Shown here piece after piece: positions 12,634 through 24,340 of a stretch of DNA of 64,000 nt. The notes beneath the pieces are model-generated. The model was not told where the DNA came from and ran no database searches. It saw nothing but the letters and a program-made list of their open reading frames with translations. The stretch's first letter is position 1; each line of letters opens with the position of its first letter. The stretch lies in NCBI RefSeq assembly GCF_000004195.4, contig NC_030683.2, positions 77,678,910 to 77,742,909 of the forward strand, in the 5' to 3' direction. Both the position numbers and the translations under genes were made by a program. The DNA comes from Xenopus tropicalis (lineage: Eukaryota > Chordata > Amphibia > Anura > Pipidae).

Positions 12634-14940
12634 GTGATAATAATAAAGCAGTTTTCATATCATTGGAATAAGGCTAGGAAATGCTGTACTGAATAAAAAA
12701 CAGTTCCTGGAATCCTGGCATTCAGTTACATGTTCTGCATGTAATTACCAATATTAACCATTATTGAAGACTTTTTATGGTGCAGACTGCACATCTTGGT
12801 AAAAATATAATTATATCATGTTTAATCCTGTCAGTCTCTTACAAAGTGCTTCTTTATAGCAGGTACATTTATTCTTTAACTCTTGTCTTATGGGATGACA
12901 TACTGCTTGCTATCTAGTCAGATAGCTAGATATCTTAGATCAACCTATATATTTATATACATGCCTTGTTTTTTTCTATAAAAACATAATACTATTAAAA
13001 TTAAACAAATCTAACAAAGGAGGGCAAAATTATCATTTGCATTATATCATTTGCAGGCTCTATGCTTCAAAACTGTTGATAAAAAAGTGAAACCAATTTT
13101 CCTTACTGAATGAGTCAGCCTGCTCCTTACTATTTAATAATTAACCAGCCTGAGAAATATGAGAATACAAGATAAGTGTGTGCAGGAAAGGGAAAACCAA
13201 ACCCACGCAATACAAAAAACGTACTGGTGTAGCCTGATGACTAAAATTGCCTTGCTTTTTCAGGAAGCATTAGCTTTAGCAGAGGAGAAGCATAAAAATG
13301 TGTATGTATGTAAAATATAGTGTAGGCTTTAGAGGTACTAATTTTTAATTTAAAAAATGCACAAGAGGTCTAAAGGCTGAGGAATAAAGTATTTTTATAA
13401 CCTTTATGCTAAACTTTTGTGTTTGATATAAAGTCCTAAGGGCTCATTTACATCTACAAGTACAGTCAGTTTCATTAAAGATACTTGCATCAGAATGCAC
13501 TCCTTGCACTTCCCTATATTTGCACTCAGCATCGCTCAGTCCTTCCTGCCTTCCCTTTCAAACTGATGACTGCTGCCCCTATTGACGCAGAGGAACCGTG
13601 AAGTTACCGCCGCCTCCTGGCCAGGCAGTAGCTCTAGGGTTCCCTTTGTGCCCAGTTTCAATAGGTACAACACAATTGAAGAATTGGGCTAGAAATGAGA
13701 CCAGATGGAATTTTGTACAGGTGTGTCTGGTTTACGATAAATGTGCACATTTGCCATATATTTCCCACCTACAGTTGAGGTCCTGAGAATGCCCACTATG
13801 GCCAAGGCTCTTGGCAGTATTATCTGTTTAAAACCTGTAAAGACAGCTCTGCAACTGATGGTTAGCACATTCTGTTGCATAGTAACCGTCCATGGACTTT
13901 TGGTGGACAGTACTCTGTGTATCAATTATCACGTATCAGCTATGTGCAGGAAGTCTCTAGTTCATGTCTAGTTTTATTTTGTGGGCTTTTTTATGTTAAC
14001 ATTTATTTGCAGCACTGTTTACTAACGTGTGATGGGAGATACACTTTTGATGTAATTGGTGCCCACTGCCCTTTAATCTAAAAAAATAAAAAAACAGTAA
14101 TACCACTGGAACTATATTGACTTGAGGAGGAGAGGCACCTATGCAACATGATGTAGTTTCACGCCCGCCTACCTAAATCTGTACACTTTGTTGGCCTAGA
14201 AAATATACACCTAGAACCACATATATTGATGAAATCATTCTTTACTGATTTTATAGTATTTTAATTTCTACACTAACGCACAATCAGATTTATTAGTAGC
14301 ACAACCATTGTATAATGTGGAACATGTAAGCTATTGTGTATTAATATTAAAGCCATTGTGTGAGCCATTTATATGATGATTGGCACTAACTTGACACTGC
14401 AACTATAGGCATTTTGCAGCCATTAATGTAAATAAGGTGGAGATGCAGTTACATCCAATGTGCCATTAAGCTAATGCCACATGTAGCTTTTAAAAAAAAA
14501 TCCCGTACATGCATTCACGTTGAATTGAAATGCATCAACCAAACAGCAAACACATGCATTTATGATGGACATAAAATTGTCAGAGCAGGGCACTACATTT
14601 TTTACATTGGTTGAAAAATAATGTTCTAAACTGTGTCATTGGTTCTTTACAGTGAGGGATCATTTTTGGAGCATGGTACCGCGTCACTAGTTGTGCCGGT
14701 CTTATTACATTTACATGATGATGCCAGTGCAATGGTTAAATGCTTCATGGGGAACAAAACATTAATGATAATTACAATGGAGTATGGAAAATGTAAAAAA
14801 AAAGCCTGGCCAAAACCTGTGTGGATCTGATTGTGTATATACACTGGCATAATTACATTGTTGTGGGAATTTTTAAAAATGCCATGTATGGCATTAGTCT
14901 CTCTATAAAGTATGGGTTAATGAGTCAACTATCACATGTA

Positions 14941-15303
14941 GGGCCCGATTCACTAAAGTCCGAAATAAGGAGTGCTATTTATAGCATGCGTTAAAAATCT
15001 TATCACTTCTTATTTTTCGCTCGATTCACTAAAAGGACACTTGTCATAATTAAGAAGCGATGTTCTTGGCATTATTTATCTTGTGACGACATATTTTCAA
15101 GCAATATATTACGCAGCGCACAACATATTACGCAGCACGTTGCTTGAAAATATGTCGTCGCAAGATAAATAACGCCAAGAACATCGCTTCTTAATTATGA
15201 CAAGTGTCCTTTTAGTGAATTGAGCGAAAAATAAGAAGTGATAAGATTTTTAACGCATGCTATAAATAGCACTCCTTATTTCGGACTTTAGTGAATCGGG
15301 CCC
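14941..15303. mobile_element. 363-bp near-perfect palindrome (foldback MITE)
   Basis: The two arms, each about 160 bp, start GGGCCCGATTCACTAAAGTC and end with its complement, CTTTAGTGAATCGGGCCC. They differ at only a few positions and are separated by a short centre near 15105-15140 with two copies of ACATATTACGCAGC-like text. It is a foldback-type non-autonomous transposon by structure. No target duplication could be fixed, so the superfamily is unknown. Confidence 0.75.
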
Positions 15304-15429
15304 ATATTGTAGTATGGGTGATTTAGCAAAGTTTGGTGTGTAAAATCCTGGAGGATTTTATGATAATGAATAAAAATGGGTGATTTACTTTGCTTATCAT
15401 ATCAGGATTTCAATCATTATTGTTTGGTA

Positions 15430-15660
15430 GTAACATATAGGGAACATTTACTAAAACGCTAACATTTCTCATTTTTGTATTTTCAAATCTTTGAATAAAC
15501 TAATTTCCTCAAATGTCTGACATTTACTTAAAATTTTGCAGAAAAAAGTCACAGAAAAGTCATAAAACTGCAAAGAAGGGTCCCCCATAATTTTTAATTT
15601 GATAATATTGAAACTTTTAGCACAAAAAATCGGAATCTGAAAAAAAAATGCCCCCCAAGT
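15430..15660. repeat. MITE-like repeat with ACATTTACTAAA / GCCCCCC ends
   Basis: Begins AGGGAACATTTACTAAAACG and ends AAAAATGCCCCCCAAG, similar in layout to the GGGGCACATTTACT class at 35945. Both ends are degraded. Confidence 0.35.
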
Positions 15661-16794
15661 ATTGTTTTTATTTAGTCATGTGAAAAACAGTCTTAATGTG
15701 ATTTAATGAAACTTTTTGTTTTTATTTACCATCTGTGTTTATATTTTGCCCTGTTTATGCATTTTATTACATGTTACATAATAAAATTCTGCTTCTTTTT
15801 TCCTTACTGATGAATTCATCTTTAAGAAGACCATCATGAAATGTGTATATATTCTGAATTCTAAAGTCCATAAAATCACTCAACATTCTCGACGAGCCAG
15901 GAATTTATGAGAGCACAATGTAGAGTGCAGGGTATGTTCAGGGACATCACAAGCTATGGAATGTGATTAGGCAACAAAGTGGATACTGAGAACTGAAGAA
16001 CAAAGCCATATATATATATATATATGTCAGAAGTTATGTAGCTCTGTTTTTGACCTTTCACATGAAACAAGGCAATGCATTACAATCACAGAATAAATAT
16101 ACAAAATATACAGAAGGTAATCAAGGTCGTTATGAAGGTGTTAGCCAGACTAACACATTGTGTAACTTAGACCTGGAATAACACACTGAATTTAATGTGG
16201 CACGGAAATTCTGATTAAAACAGTGTTGCAAATATTCTGCAAAAGAAGAACTTCTGTGGTATATGTTAGGTGTCTTTTATAGCTCTTTCTAAACACTGAT
16301 TTTATTACTCACCTTTATAAATATGCCCCTTGCATATTGATAATGCATGGTAAAGGATATGTGTATAGTGGCACACCGATACCAGCCCATATCCAAGTAT
16401 GGGCAGTTCTGGAATTGGGCAGGTTTAAAAATGTCTTTTAATGCACAATGTTGGCCAGTTGCATGGTCATAGCAGATAAGTAAGCAATGAGGTGGCAATA
16501 AGCAAAATATCCTCAAATAATAAACGTATTCATTTTATCTGTGTGATCAGGACGTTCATGATATTTGATTGTGATTATGCTCTTTGCTCTACAAACTGTT
16601 GCAGGAAATCACATGATTTCATGGTGGTCTTTCATATCATTTTGTACTGCATGGGCCTCTACCTTTAGTGTTTGCTTTTCTTTGTAACTTAGTCATGTTT
16701 CTGTGTGCTGTAGTATAGCAAAGAAAACAAAGAATAATACAATTAGCAGTAAAAGCTGATAGACAATACAGGAAAAATGACAATTGCAGAGTAA

Positions 16795-17119
16795 AGCTGG
16801 CCATACATGCACCGATAATATCGTACGAAACCTCATTTCGTACGATATTCGGTGCGTGTATGGCAAGTCGGCAAGGCGACCGATATCCCAGGAGGCTGCT
16901 GATATCGGTCGACACGCCGTTCGGGTGGGTTAAAAGATTTTGATTGAGCGCCATGGAAGGCGCCTGAGCAAAATCTGCCTTCAGAGCTGAATCGGCAGAA
17001 GGAAGTAGAAATCCTATTGTTTCTACCTCCATATCTGCCTTTTCAGCCCTGAACGTTAGTGGCCGATTGGAACGATCTTTTGTGCGACCATTGGAAAATC
17101 GCCACATGTGTGGCCACCT
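16795..17119. mobile_element. PIF/Harbinger-type MITE with TAA duplication
   Basis: Starts AGCTGGCCATACATGCACC and ends CACATGTGTGGCCACCT, flanked by TAA on both sides (16792-16794 and 17120-17122). A 3-bp TWA duplication and imperfect terminal repeats fit PIF/Harbinger (inference). It contains internal short palindromes such as the pair around ATCGTACGAAA. The 166-codon open frame crossing it on the minus strand is incidental. Confidence 0.65.
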
Positions 17120-18328
17120 TAAACGTTGTCTAATCAACTTTGATGTGTTAGAAAAACATAATTTGCATTATTCTGAATCGACAATTCAGAAAATTAAATA
17201 CGGTGCAGCACTCCGAAATAATGAAAATGGTGAATTTTATTTGTGTCAAAGACTAGGCAGTGTTTCAGGTAACCACCTTTTATCAAGCTTTTATCAACCT
17301 TTATCAAGGAATGAGATCAAGTAACTAAAAAACATGGTAATAGGGACACCATATAGTAAGGCTTCTAAAAATATGAATTATTAAAAAAATAAATGTTGCT
17401 TATAATAATCTGTAATGTTAAACTACTTTTATATACAAGTTACAAAATTTCAAAGGTATTTGTATATATAATTGTAATTGCAGCATCTTTATTCTGTCTG
17501 CGCGGGTGTTTCTGACTTTTGAAAAGCAAGAGCTAGCTAATTAACAGACCTGTGAAGAATTATACATGACTGCCTTGGGATACACTGTTTCAAAAGCAGA
17601 ACCAGCAGTGCAAAAATATATAGAAAATGCTTTCAGTTGAAATTACATTTACAAATACATATAAAACCATTTCCAGTTTTTAATTAATGTGTAGTAGCAA
17701 GTTGCTTAGGCTCAATTTTTTTTTACCAGAAAAAAAAATTATGTTTAAATCCCATAAAAACATACATTTATGCTAAGACTTAATGCAACAGCATCATCCT
17801 AAGAAAAGCTCCTCTGCTGTAACAACTTATTACAGATATGCAGGGAAATTTAAAAAAAAAACTCCTTGACTTAGAGAAATGGATTTTTAACATTTTTATC
17901 TGGTTAGCCGAATGATATAGGAACCAAGTCAAAATATTAAGCTATTTAAAGACGTGTTTCATGTTTAAATTGTTGTCTTTTTTCTATACAGTTAAAAGCA
18001 TAAAAAGTGTTAAACGCTTTCAATTTCCATTGCGTAGGAGGTGCAATGGTTGCAAAGTGGTTTTAAGGGTGCAGTCCCTGGACTCAGCTAAAGCTATGGC
18101 TCTGATAGCATCACGTTTACGTGCTTTAAAAAAAATATTTCTAAATAAGGTTATATTTGTTTTCTACAGAACCCTGACTCCCCCCAAACATCAGTTTAAC
18201 TGTGTTTGAGACTTCTAGTGATTTTATTTCCTTGTGTCTCTCTCTTGTTTTATGCAGCCAGTTAGTTTTGTGAAGAAATGATTATAATAGTCATGTTGTC
18301 AGGATGTGTGGTTACTATATACAGGCCA

Positions 18329-18560
18329 CAGGGGCACTCCTGCCAGATAAGGACCTTGCCTCAGGTAATAGCTTCTCACAAGTTACCAAAAAGTCACTCC
18401 TGGTTACTTTAAGAGGCAAATTTCTAGTTCTTAAACTGGAAATCTGGCTTTTCTAGTACAGAAAGCACAAATTTGCTGTCAGCACTAGCAATGCGCCCTC
18501 CCCTGGACCCCCTCTGTCGCTGGAAAGGTAAGCAAGGGGAATGAGCGGCGGCGACATAGC
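18329..18560 (-). mobile_element. hAT-like MITE, CAGGGGCG family, partial copy
   Basis: Starts CAGGGGCACTCCTGCC and contains TTGCCTCAGG, AAGTTACC and AGCACTAGCAATGCGCCC, matching blocks of the 4017-4192 and 40774-41032 elements in the reverse orientation. The far end is not clear. Confidence 0.45.
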
Positions 18561-19192
18561 AATGAGGGCAAAGAACAGCCTCTGGTGGAACTTTCTGACA
18601 TTTGTTATAAATTTCTGTACTGGGTATATTATCTGTAGTGAGTGATACAATTATTAGTAGTACCTGGCTTTCGGGTAATATTATTATCATTGACACGTAC
18701 ATTGTATTTATAAAGTACCAACATATTCTTTAGCAATAAATAGGTGTGGATATTCAACATACAAATTATAAAATATGACAAATGATAACTGGGTAAAGAA
18801 GCTCAAAAGAGCTTACAAAAAATGTGCAAAATTGTGCATTTATACTTACCTTTTCCCTTTCCTGATCTCCCCTCAGTCAACTCTCTAGATGCCTGACTTG
18901 CCTTAGCTTTGCCCCCTGTGATTTCACCCACCCTATCACCAGTCCCCCTTTCATGACTTCCCACCAGCCAGCTGGTAAAACAGATTTAAAAAGTTTTTAA
19001 CCCTAGGTGATATAAGAGGATATTCTATCCACTGTTTAAACCTAATTTGCTGGGTCCCTTTCCCCAACTTCCTCTGTATCTTGGTAAGTTAAGCCAACAT
19101 TTGAGTTGAGTTATGCCCCGGATATCAGGTCTTGATAGTGACATCAATAATACCTAAATCAAAGAGCTGGCTGGAAGCTTACACTATGGCAC

Positions 19193-19422
19193 CATGGGCG
19201 GGCCGAGACGACCGGGCGCCCTAGGCCACCTTGCCCCTGCACCCCCTCCCCCGTGTGTTTTGCGGGGGAGGTGTGCGATGCGAAGCGATAGTTCATTGCC
19301 CCTACCATGTAATGAAAATGGAGCACAGACTAGGGGTAGGCAAGAGAGGCTCCTGGCTGGCACCCCCAAATCATTGCACCCTAGGCAGCTGCCTCTTCTG
19401 CCTACCCCTAGTTCCTGCCCTG
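19193..19422 (+). mobile_element. hAT-like MITE with 8-bp duplication TATGGCAC
   Basis: A 230-bp element from CATGGGCGGGCCGAG to CTAGTTCCTGCCCTG with exact TATGGCAC copies on both sides (19185-19192 and 19423-19430). It has the family block ACCCTAGGCAGCTGCC and TTCTGCCTACCCC. The open frames over it are incidental. Confidence 0.8.
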
Positions 19423-20262
19423 TATGGCACTATGGTCTTTTAGACAGTTCTGCATATTATATGATATATAGAGCTTAAAAAGTTAAGGATAGCCCAGCTC
19501 AAATATTTTAATTTGCTCGGTTGTAACTTATTTACGGGAAGAAAATGAAAATTTTATGTATCTTACTTTCGTTCCATTACTGTCTGCAAAAGCCAGTTCC
19601 TTTAGGTCTGTTAATGACACTGGGTAAATACCATTAGGTCAATTCACCTGTTAGCCAGCACCTTAAGGTTTATTTGAAATATTAAATTCAAAATTACATA
19701 CCCCCCTTAAAAAAGTAATAACGGACATGCAGTATTTGGTAATTTTTAGATGAAAACAGAAGCTATTGTCATATATCGGGCGCTAGGAGTCCACTCAGGT
19801 CTCTCCAAATTTGCAGTACGCCTTCTGGAGAAACAAGGAATTAGACCATGGCTTTAAAAGATTATATTGTTTTTATCAAACAAGACTAAGGTTGACAAGT
19901 TAGGGCTGATCTTCCAAAAGATATTTTTCCAAATCTTCAGACAGTATGGTTGAAAGTGTCCAAACTGTCTAATCAATTTAGGCATGTATAGCCACCTTAA
20001 GACAAAAAGTCTCTGGAAGCAATCAAGAATTTAATTGTTGTGAAGAAACTCTGCTATGCAGATTTCCCAGCCTAGTAAAAGTTTGCACAAGCAATTGTGG
20101 TCTTCAGACTGTTGCACCGAGCTGGCCTTGCCAACCTGTTCTTAGTTGTCCAATGTTGTTTAAAGACCAAGTAACTGAGATTAAAATTTGAATCTATCTT
20201 ATTGTAATAAATGCAGTGGAAGTATGAAGAAACATGAAGCTACTGGTTGTGTTTTTAACCTA

Positions 20263-20683
20263 TTAAAGGAGAAGGAAAGGCTAAGTCACTTGGGGGTGCT
20301 AAAATGTTAGGCACCCCCAAGTGACTTTAATCGCTTACCTTGTACCCCGGGCTGGTGCCCCTGTTAGGAGAAAACAGCACCAGCCCGGGGTACCTGTAGC
20401 GATGCGCTTTCTCCTTCTGGCTTTGTTTCTCTGCGACTACATGAAAGGCGCATGCGCAGTAGAGTGAAAAGCAGACTTCTCTGTTAAAGTTCGGCTTTTC
20501 ACTCTACTGCGCATGCGTGCGCAGCGATACAGGAAGGAGGAAGCGATCGCTGCTACCCCGGGCTGGTGCTGTTCTCTCCCAACAGGGGCACCAGCCCGGG
20601 GTAAAAGGTAGGCAATTAAAGTCACTTGGGGGTGCCTAACATTTTGGCACCCCCAAGTGACTTTGCCTTTCCTTCTCCTTTAA
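20263..20683. mobile_element. T2-type MITE with nested hairpins, TTAA duplication
   Basis: The ends TTAAAGGAGAAGGAAAGGC and GCCTTTCCTTCTCCTTTAA are inverted repeats bounded by TTAA. Each arm also holds its own hairpins: AGTCACTTGGGGGTGC with its complement, and TACCCCGGGCTGGTGC with its complement. The centre is a further palindrome (GCGCATGCGCAGTAGAGTGA and its complement). It matches the T2 family known from Xenopus by its TTAAAGG end. Confidence 0.85.
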
Positions 20684-21046
20684 GGGTCATCAATATGTTT
20701 TCAACTTTGATGCATCAATGTAGGAAACAGGTGTTCTTAGATTAGAGGTCCCCAATGGACCAATACCTAATCGCTAGTATTAAACATATTGTAAAAAATG
20801 TGGAAATTATTCTAATTCCTGGTCTGATTTTACAATTTTGGAAAGGCTCAAATCAAGCTTTGTTATACTAACCAGTAATGCGTGTCTTGGGCTTAATGAA
20901 CTGTTTGTTGTAGTTAATGGGAAACTGACAGAGATAATAAGTAACTCCATTCTGCGCTTTCATTAATTACAGGCTTGCAGGAGAAAAAGTAAGCAAACAT
21001 TTTCAACACACCAAAACAAATATGTCTTGCAGAACAGACCCTTAGG

Positions 21047-21235
21047 GCTCTGGCACACGGGGAGATTAGTCGCCCGCGACAAAACTCCCTGTTCACGGGC
21101 GACTAATCTCCCAGAGTTGCCTTCCCCTGCCATCCCACCGGCGAAAATGTAAGTCGCCGGTGGGATGGCACACGCGGCGGCGCGATTTCGCGCATATCGC
21201 CGAAGTTGCCTCGTGAGGCTTTTTCGGCGATTTGC
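21047..21235 (+). mobile_element. MITE fragment (GGGCTCTGGCACACGG), right end missing
   Basis: Starts AGGGCTCTGGCACACGGGGA and contains two internal inverted pairs: GATTAGTCGCCCG with CGGGCGACTAATC, and GCCATCCCACCGGCGA with its complement. GC-rich against an AT-rich background. The far terminal repeat expected for this common frog repeat (probably hAT-type) is absent, so the copy is truncated near 21235. Confidence 0.6.
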
Positions 21236-22164
21236 ACAGTAAAACTAAAACAGTTTTAACAACAACATTAATAAGATATTTCTAGCAAATAGCAAAACAG
21301 GGGTTGACATTTCTGAGTGCATTAATACCTGGACAAACATTATAGATATTTTAATGACTTTAATGAACCACAAACAATTAACAGGTTAAGATAATATTAT
21401 TTATTTATAATTATTTGAGCATTTAAAAAAAAAAAAAAAAAATCTTTGTGGGAGGACGGCACAGCCATTAACAGTACAGGAGGTATGAAGAATATTTTAA
21501 GTCAAATATGTTTTACATTTACAACTTTTATAAAGAAAATGTGAAAAGGCATGTGATTTGCCGCTGGATATGAAATTTGTGTTGGAATGCAGGATTTTAT
21601 ACTGATACAGTCACTTTGTGGATTTAGTTTCATCAATTCGCAAGCCAGAACCAGGCGAAATAGACTTTAATGAAGGGGAATGAAGAGAAAATTTCACCCA
21701 GTGATAAATTAATGAAATTTGCCTGGTGAAAAGATGCGAATATTCTCAAACGCTTAGCTTTTTTCTCTTGAGAAAAGTCTCCCTTGCTTTTTGGTAAATC
21801 TGCGAATTCACTGTGAATTGTCTTTTTAGCAAATTTTCATCAAAAAAAGACAATTCGCCCTTTAGTAAATGTGCCCCACAGTGTTTGGCACTGCCTAAAC
21901 TACTGCAGCACTGCATGCAATAAAGGCAGCAAATGGGACCCTTATTGGTGTCACCTGGCATGGCACCAGCTTGCACATCCTTGGTACTGGTCAAGTCAGG
22001 AGTGCTGGGGGACACAAAGTGCCTGGGCGGTATAGATTCCATAAATAGGAGGTAATGCAGGGCATCTTTCAGAGCTAGGCTCCTTAGTGTGCGCCAGATT
22101 TGTAATCTAGCAGAAGGCACAGATTGCACTTTGCAAGGGCTATGTTATAATTCATTATGTATAA

Positions 22165-22494
22165 AGGTGGCCATACACCTTTATACCTACGGGTGGGCGA
22201 TATCGGGGACCATTTAGGTAAAAAAAATAATAATCCGATCGTTTGGCCCTGGGGCCAGACGATCGGATTATGTGGGCGGCAATGGGGCAGTCGGATCGGG
22301 GACCGCATCAACGAGCCGATGCGGTCCCCGATCCGACCAGATTTTCTAACCTGGCCGATCGAGATCTGGCCAATTTCAGGCCAGATATCGGTCAGCCAGG
22401 CCAATCTGCTCTCCCCATACACGGGCCGATTAGCTGCCGAATCGGTCCAAGGGACCGATATCGGCAGCTATAGTCGGCCCGTGTATGGCCACCT
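22165..22494. mobile_element. PIF/Harbinger-type MITE with TAA duplication
   Basis: Runs from AGGTGGCCATACACC to GTGTATGGCCACCT, exact inverted ends over 14 bp, with TAA on both sides (22162-22164 and 22495-22497). The interior has further palindromes around AATCCGATCGTTTGGCC, CGGTCCCCGATCCGA and CCGATATCGGCAGC. Open frames on both strands across it follow from the palindromic sequence. Confidence 0.75.
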
Positions 22495-23051
22495 TAAGGC
22501 TCTACTATTTTGCAGCACCTTGTGCTCAATCCTTAATAAATTTGCAATACATATTATTTCTGTATCTTATTTTCCAAAGCGAAGCTGAATTCAACTGTTC
22601 AATGTGGTCTTTTTTGACATTTAAAATATTCTTGTGGTTTAAGCTCTAATGTTTATCTGACACATATCCGTATCACTTAAAAATACAATTTGCTAATTCT
22701 CTATGTTTGTTTCTGTATGTACAGCTGTGTTTTGCGTTCTTGTAATCTTAGATATATTATTATTATTATTAGGCTCTTGAATATTTAGCACACTGTAATT
22801 CCTGATGCTGCTTGAGTTTTTTTTCCCCCAGAACCCTTGTTTTATGATTTAAATATGGAGTTTTAACGTGATAAAACCCGTGTGATTGTTTAAGAAAAAA
22901 AAAATTCCTTTCCGTTCACTACTGAACACATTTAGCCCTGTCTCCAGACTGTCTCTGTGTTGATCAGCCATGATCTGGACCCAAAACATTGTGGGCTTGC
23001 CTCATACTGTCCCATCATAACCAAATCAGTAGCTGGTTTTATAGGGAAAGT

Positions 23052-23456
23052 TAAAGAAAAACTATACCACCAGAATGAATACTTAACCAACAGATAGTTT
23101 ATGTTATGTTAAGTGGCCTTTCAGAGAATCTTGTCAAACTGAAATAAATATATCAATACATATTTGCTCTAACGGCCACTCCTAGGAGGTGTTAAGTTTC
23201 ACAGTAAATATCGCCACATTTTATGCTTTTAATGCTTAAAATATGTCTTTGAGTAATGCGTTAGAACTATTCCTATTAGTAGTTATCGAGATGCAATGGA
23301 CATAGCGTTTTGCGATAATTGAGATTTTTGCGCATGCGATATGACTAGTAACACGTGCGAAGTGAATCTTGATGAATCATTATTTAATTAAAGATCATTT
23401 TTTAACGCATAAAACTATGCGTTAAGTGATAACAACCTTTTGTGAATCAACCCCTA
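23052..23456. repeat. Degraded T2-like start and MITE-like end
   Basis: Begins TTAAAGAAAAACTATACCACC, close to T2-type ends, and finishes TTTGTGAATCAACCCC, like the GATTCACTAAA-type termini. I read this as two old, overlapping MITE remnants without clear borders. Confidence 0.35.
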
Positions 23457-24286
23457 AGTGTGTTATGGGAAAAACACAGTCAAAAGCTTATACAAGAAAA
23501 ACATTATACATTTACATACATGCTAGGCAGCCCTCCAATAGAAGTAGAAAAAATTATTCTATATAATTAAAAACAAAAAGTAGGTTTGAAAAAAGGGATT
23601 CGCTAGATGGGCACACATCGTTGCAGCTTATCAAACACATTATACAACTCTCAGTATGCTCTGCAATATGATGTCTATGAAACTACAGTGTGAAGCTTAT
23701 TTAGTAACACATAACTACATTTCTGTAGTGTTCGCCGTAAGACTTGTCTGTGTTACTGCTCATTTTGTTGTCCATCCCAGCATTTATATTGTGGCCTTGT
23801 TTGCATAGGTAGAAAAAGTGAATGGTTTTTTAAGTCTATTTCCAGCCTATGGCTGGAAGTATGTAAAGATTCTGACCAAATGGGCCTCACATGTTTTAGC
23901 CAATAAATTTGCTTCATTCATCCTTAAAATGTCCCCAGATTTAAACATTAAGAAAATTATGCAATAATTAAATAAATGATATACTGAATATAATAGGTCT
24001 GTAGAGAGCAGAGGTCTTAAACTTTTGCCTCTTTATTTTTATTTGATGCCCTAGTCCATTTATTTAATCATTATGTTTGTAAAATGCCTTTGTGGATATG
24101 ATTTTGTCTTAATTAAGCTCTGTATGCAGTCAGTTAAATTAATACAATCATGACTATAACTACTATTTTTATACTCTGTGAATCATGGTTCTGCAATGAT
24201 AACTTGGACTGTCATGATCTTTTGATTACGAATTATTGTAGCATATGTGAAACATTTTCACCATTTTGAAATATTTTTTTTTGCAG

Positions 24287-24340
24287 ACAAAAAGCTTTAG
24301 CGTCCACAGGTGGAAGAAGTGTACAAGCTGCATGTGACTG
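24287..24340 (+). CDS. ubash3b: ubash3b exon 2 (end of UBA domain)
   Basis: A 54-bp exon after a T-rich tract ending TTTGCAG and before the donor GTAGGT. Its first base finishes a codon from the missing exon 1; it then reads QKALASTGGRSVQAACD and ends on two bases of a Trp codon. This is the C-terminal helix of the ubiquitin-associated domain, matching the vertebrate UBASH3B text. Too short to stand out as an open frame by itself. Confidence 0.93.

Larger units (their letters stand above)
1..24286 (+). other. ubash3b: Probable 3' part of ubash3b intron 1
   Basis: No coding exon is recognisable here. The next exon, at 24287, starts inside the UBA domain, and intron 1 of UBASH3B is very long in other vertebrates, so this stretch is inferred to be intron 1. 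Stretches without a separate entry (1410-4008, 4876-5870, 6183-7944, 8937-12478, 12642-14940, 17123-18300, 21236-22161, 22498-24286) are AT-rich, with only short or old repeat remnants. Simple repeats include (TA)n at 12388-12421 and 16011-16025. Confidence 0.7.

Noticed and set aside
16637..17137. 166-residue open frame on the minus strand
   Set aside because: It lies mostly in a palindromic TAA-flanked MITE (16795-17119), and the translation shows no recognisable family.
22084..22588. Overlapping open frames on both strands (up to 143 residues)
   Set aside because: They follow the palindromic MITE at 22165-22494, so both strands read similarly; no protein family is recognisable.
1..24286. 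Search for ubash3b exon 1 (start of UBA domain) upstream of exon 2
   Set aside because: No frame with a UBA-like MGF motif followed by a donor in the right phase was seen; the exon probably lies beyond the left edge.
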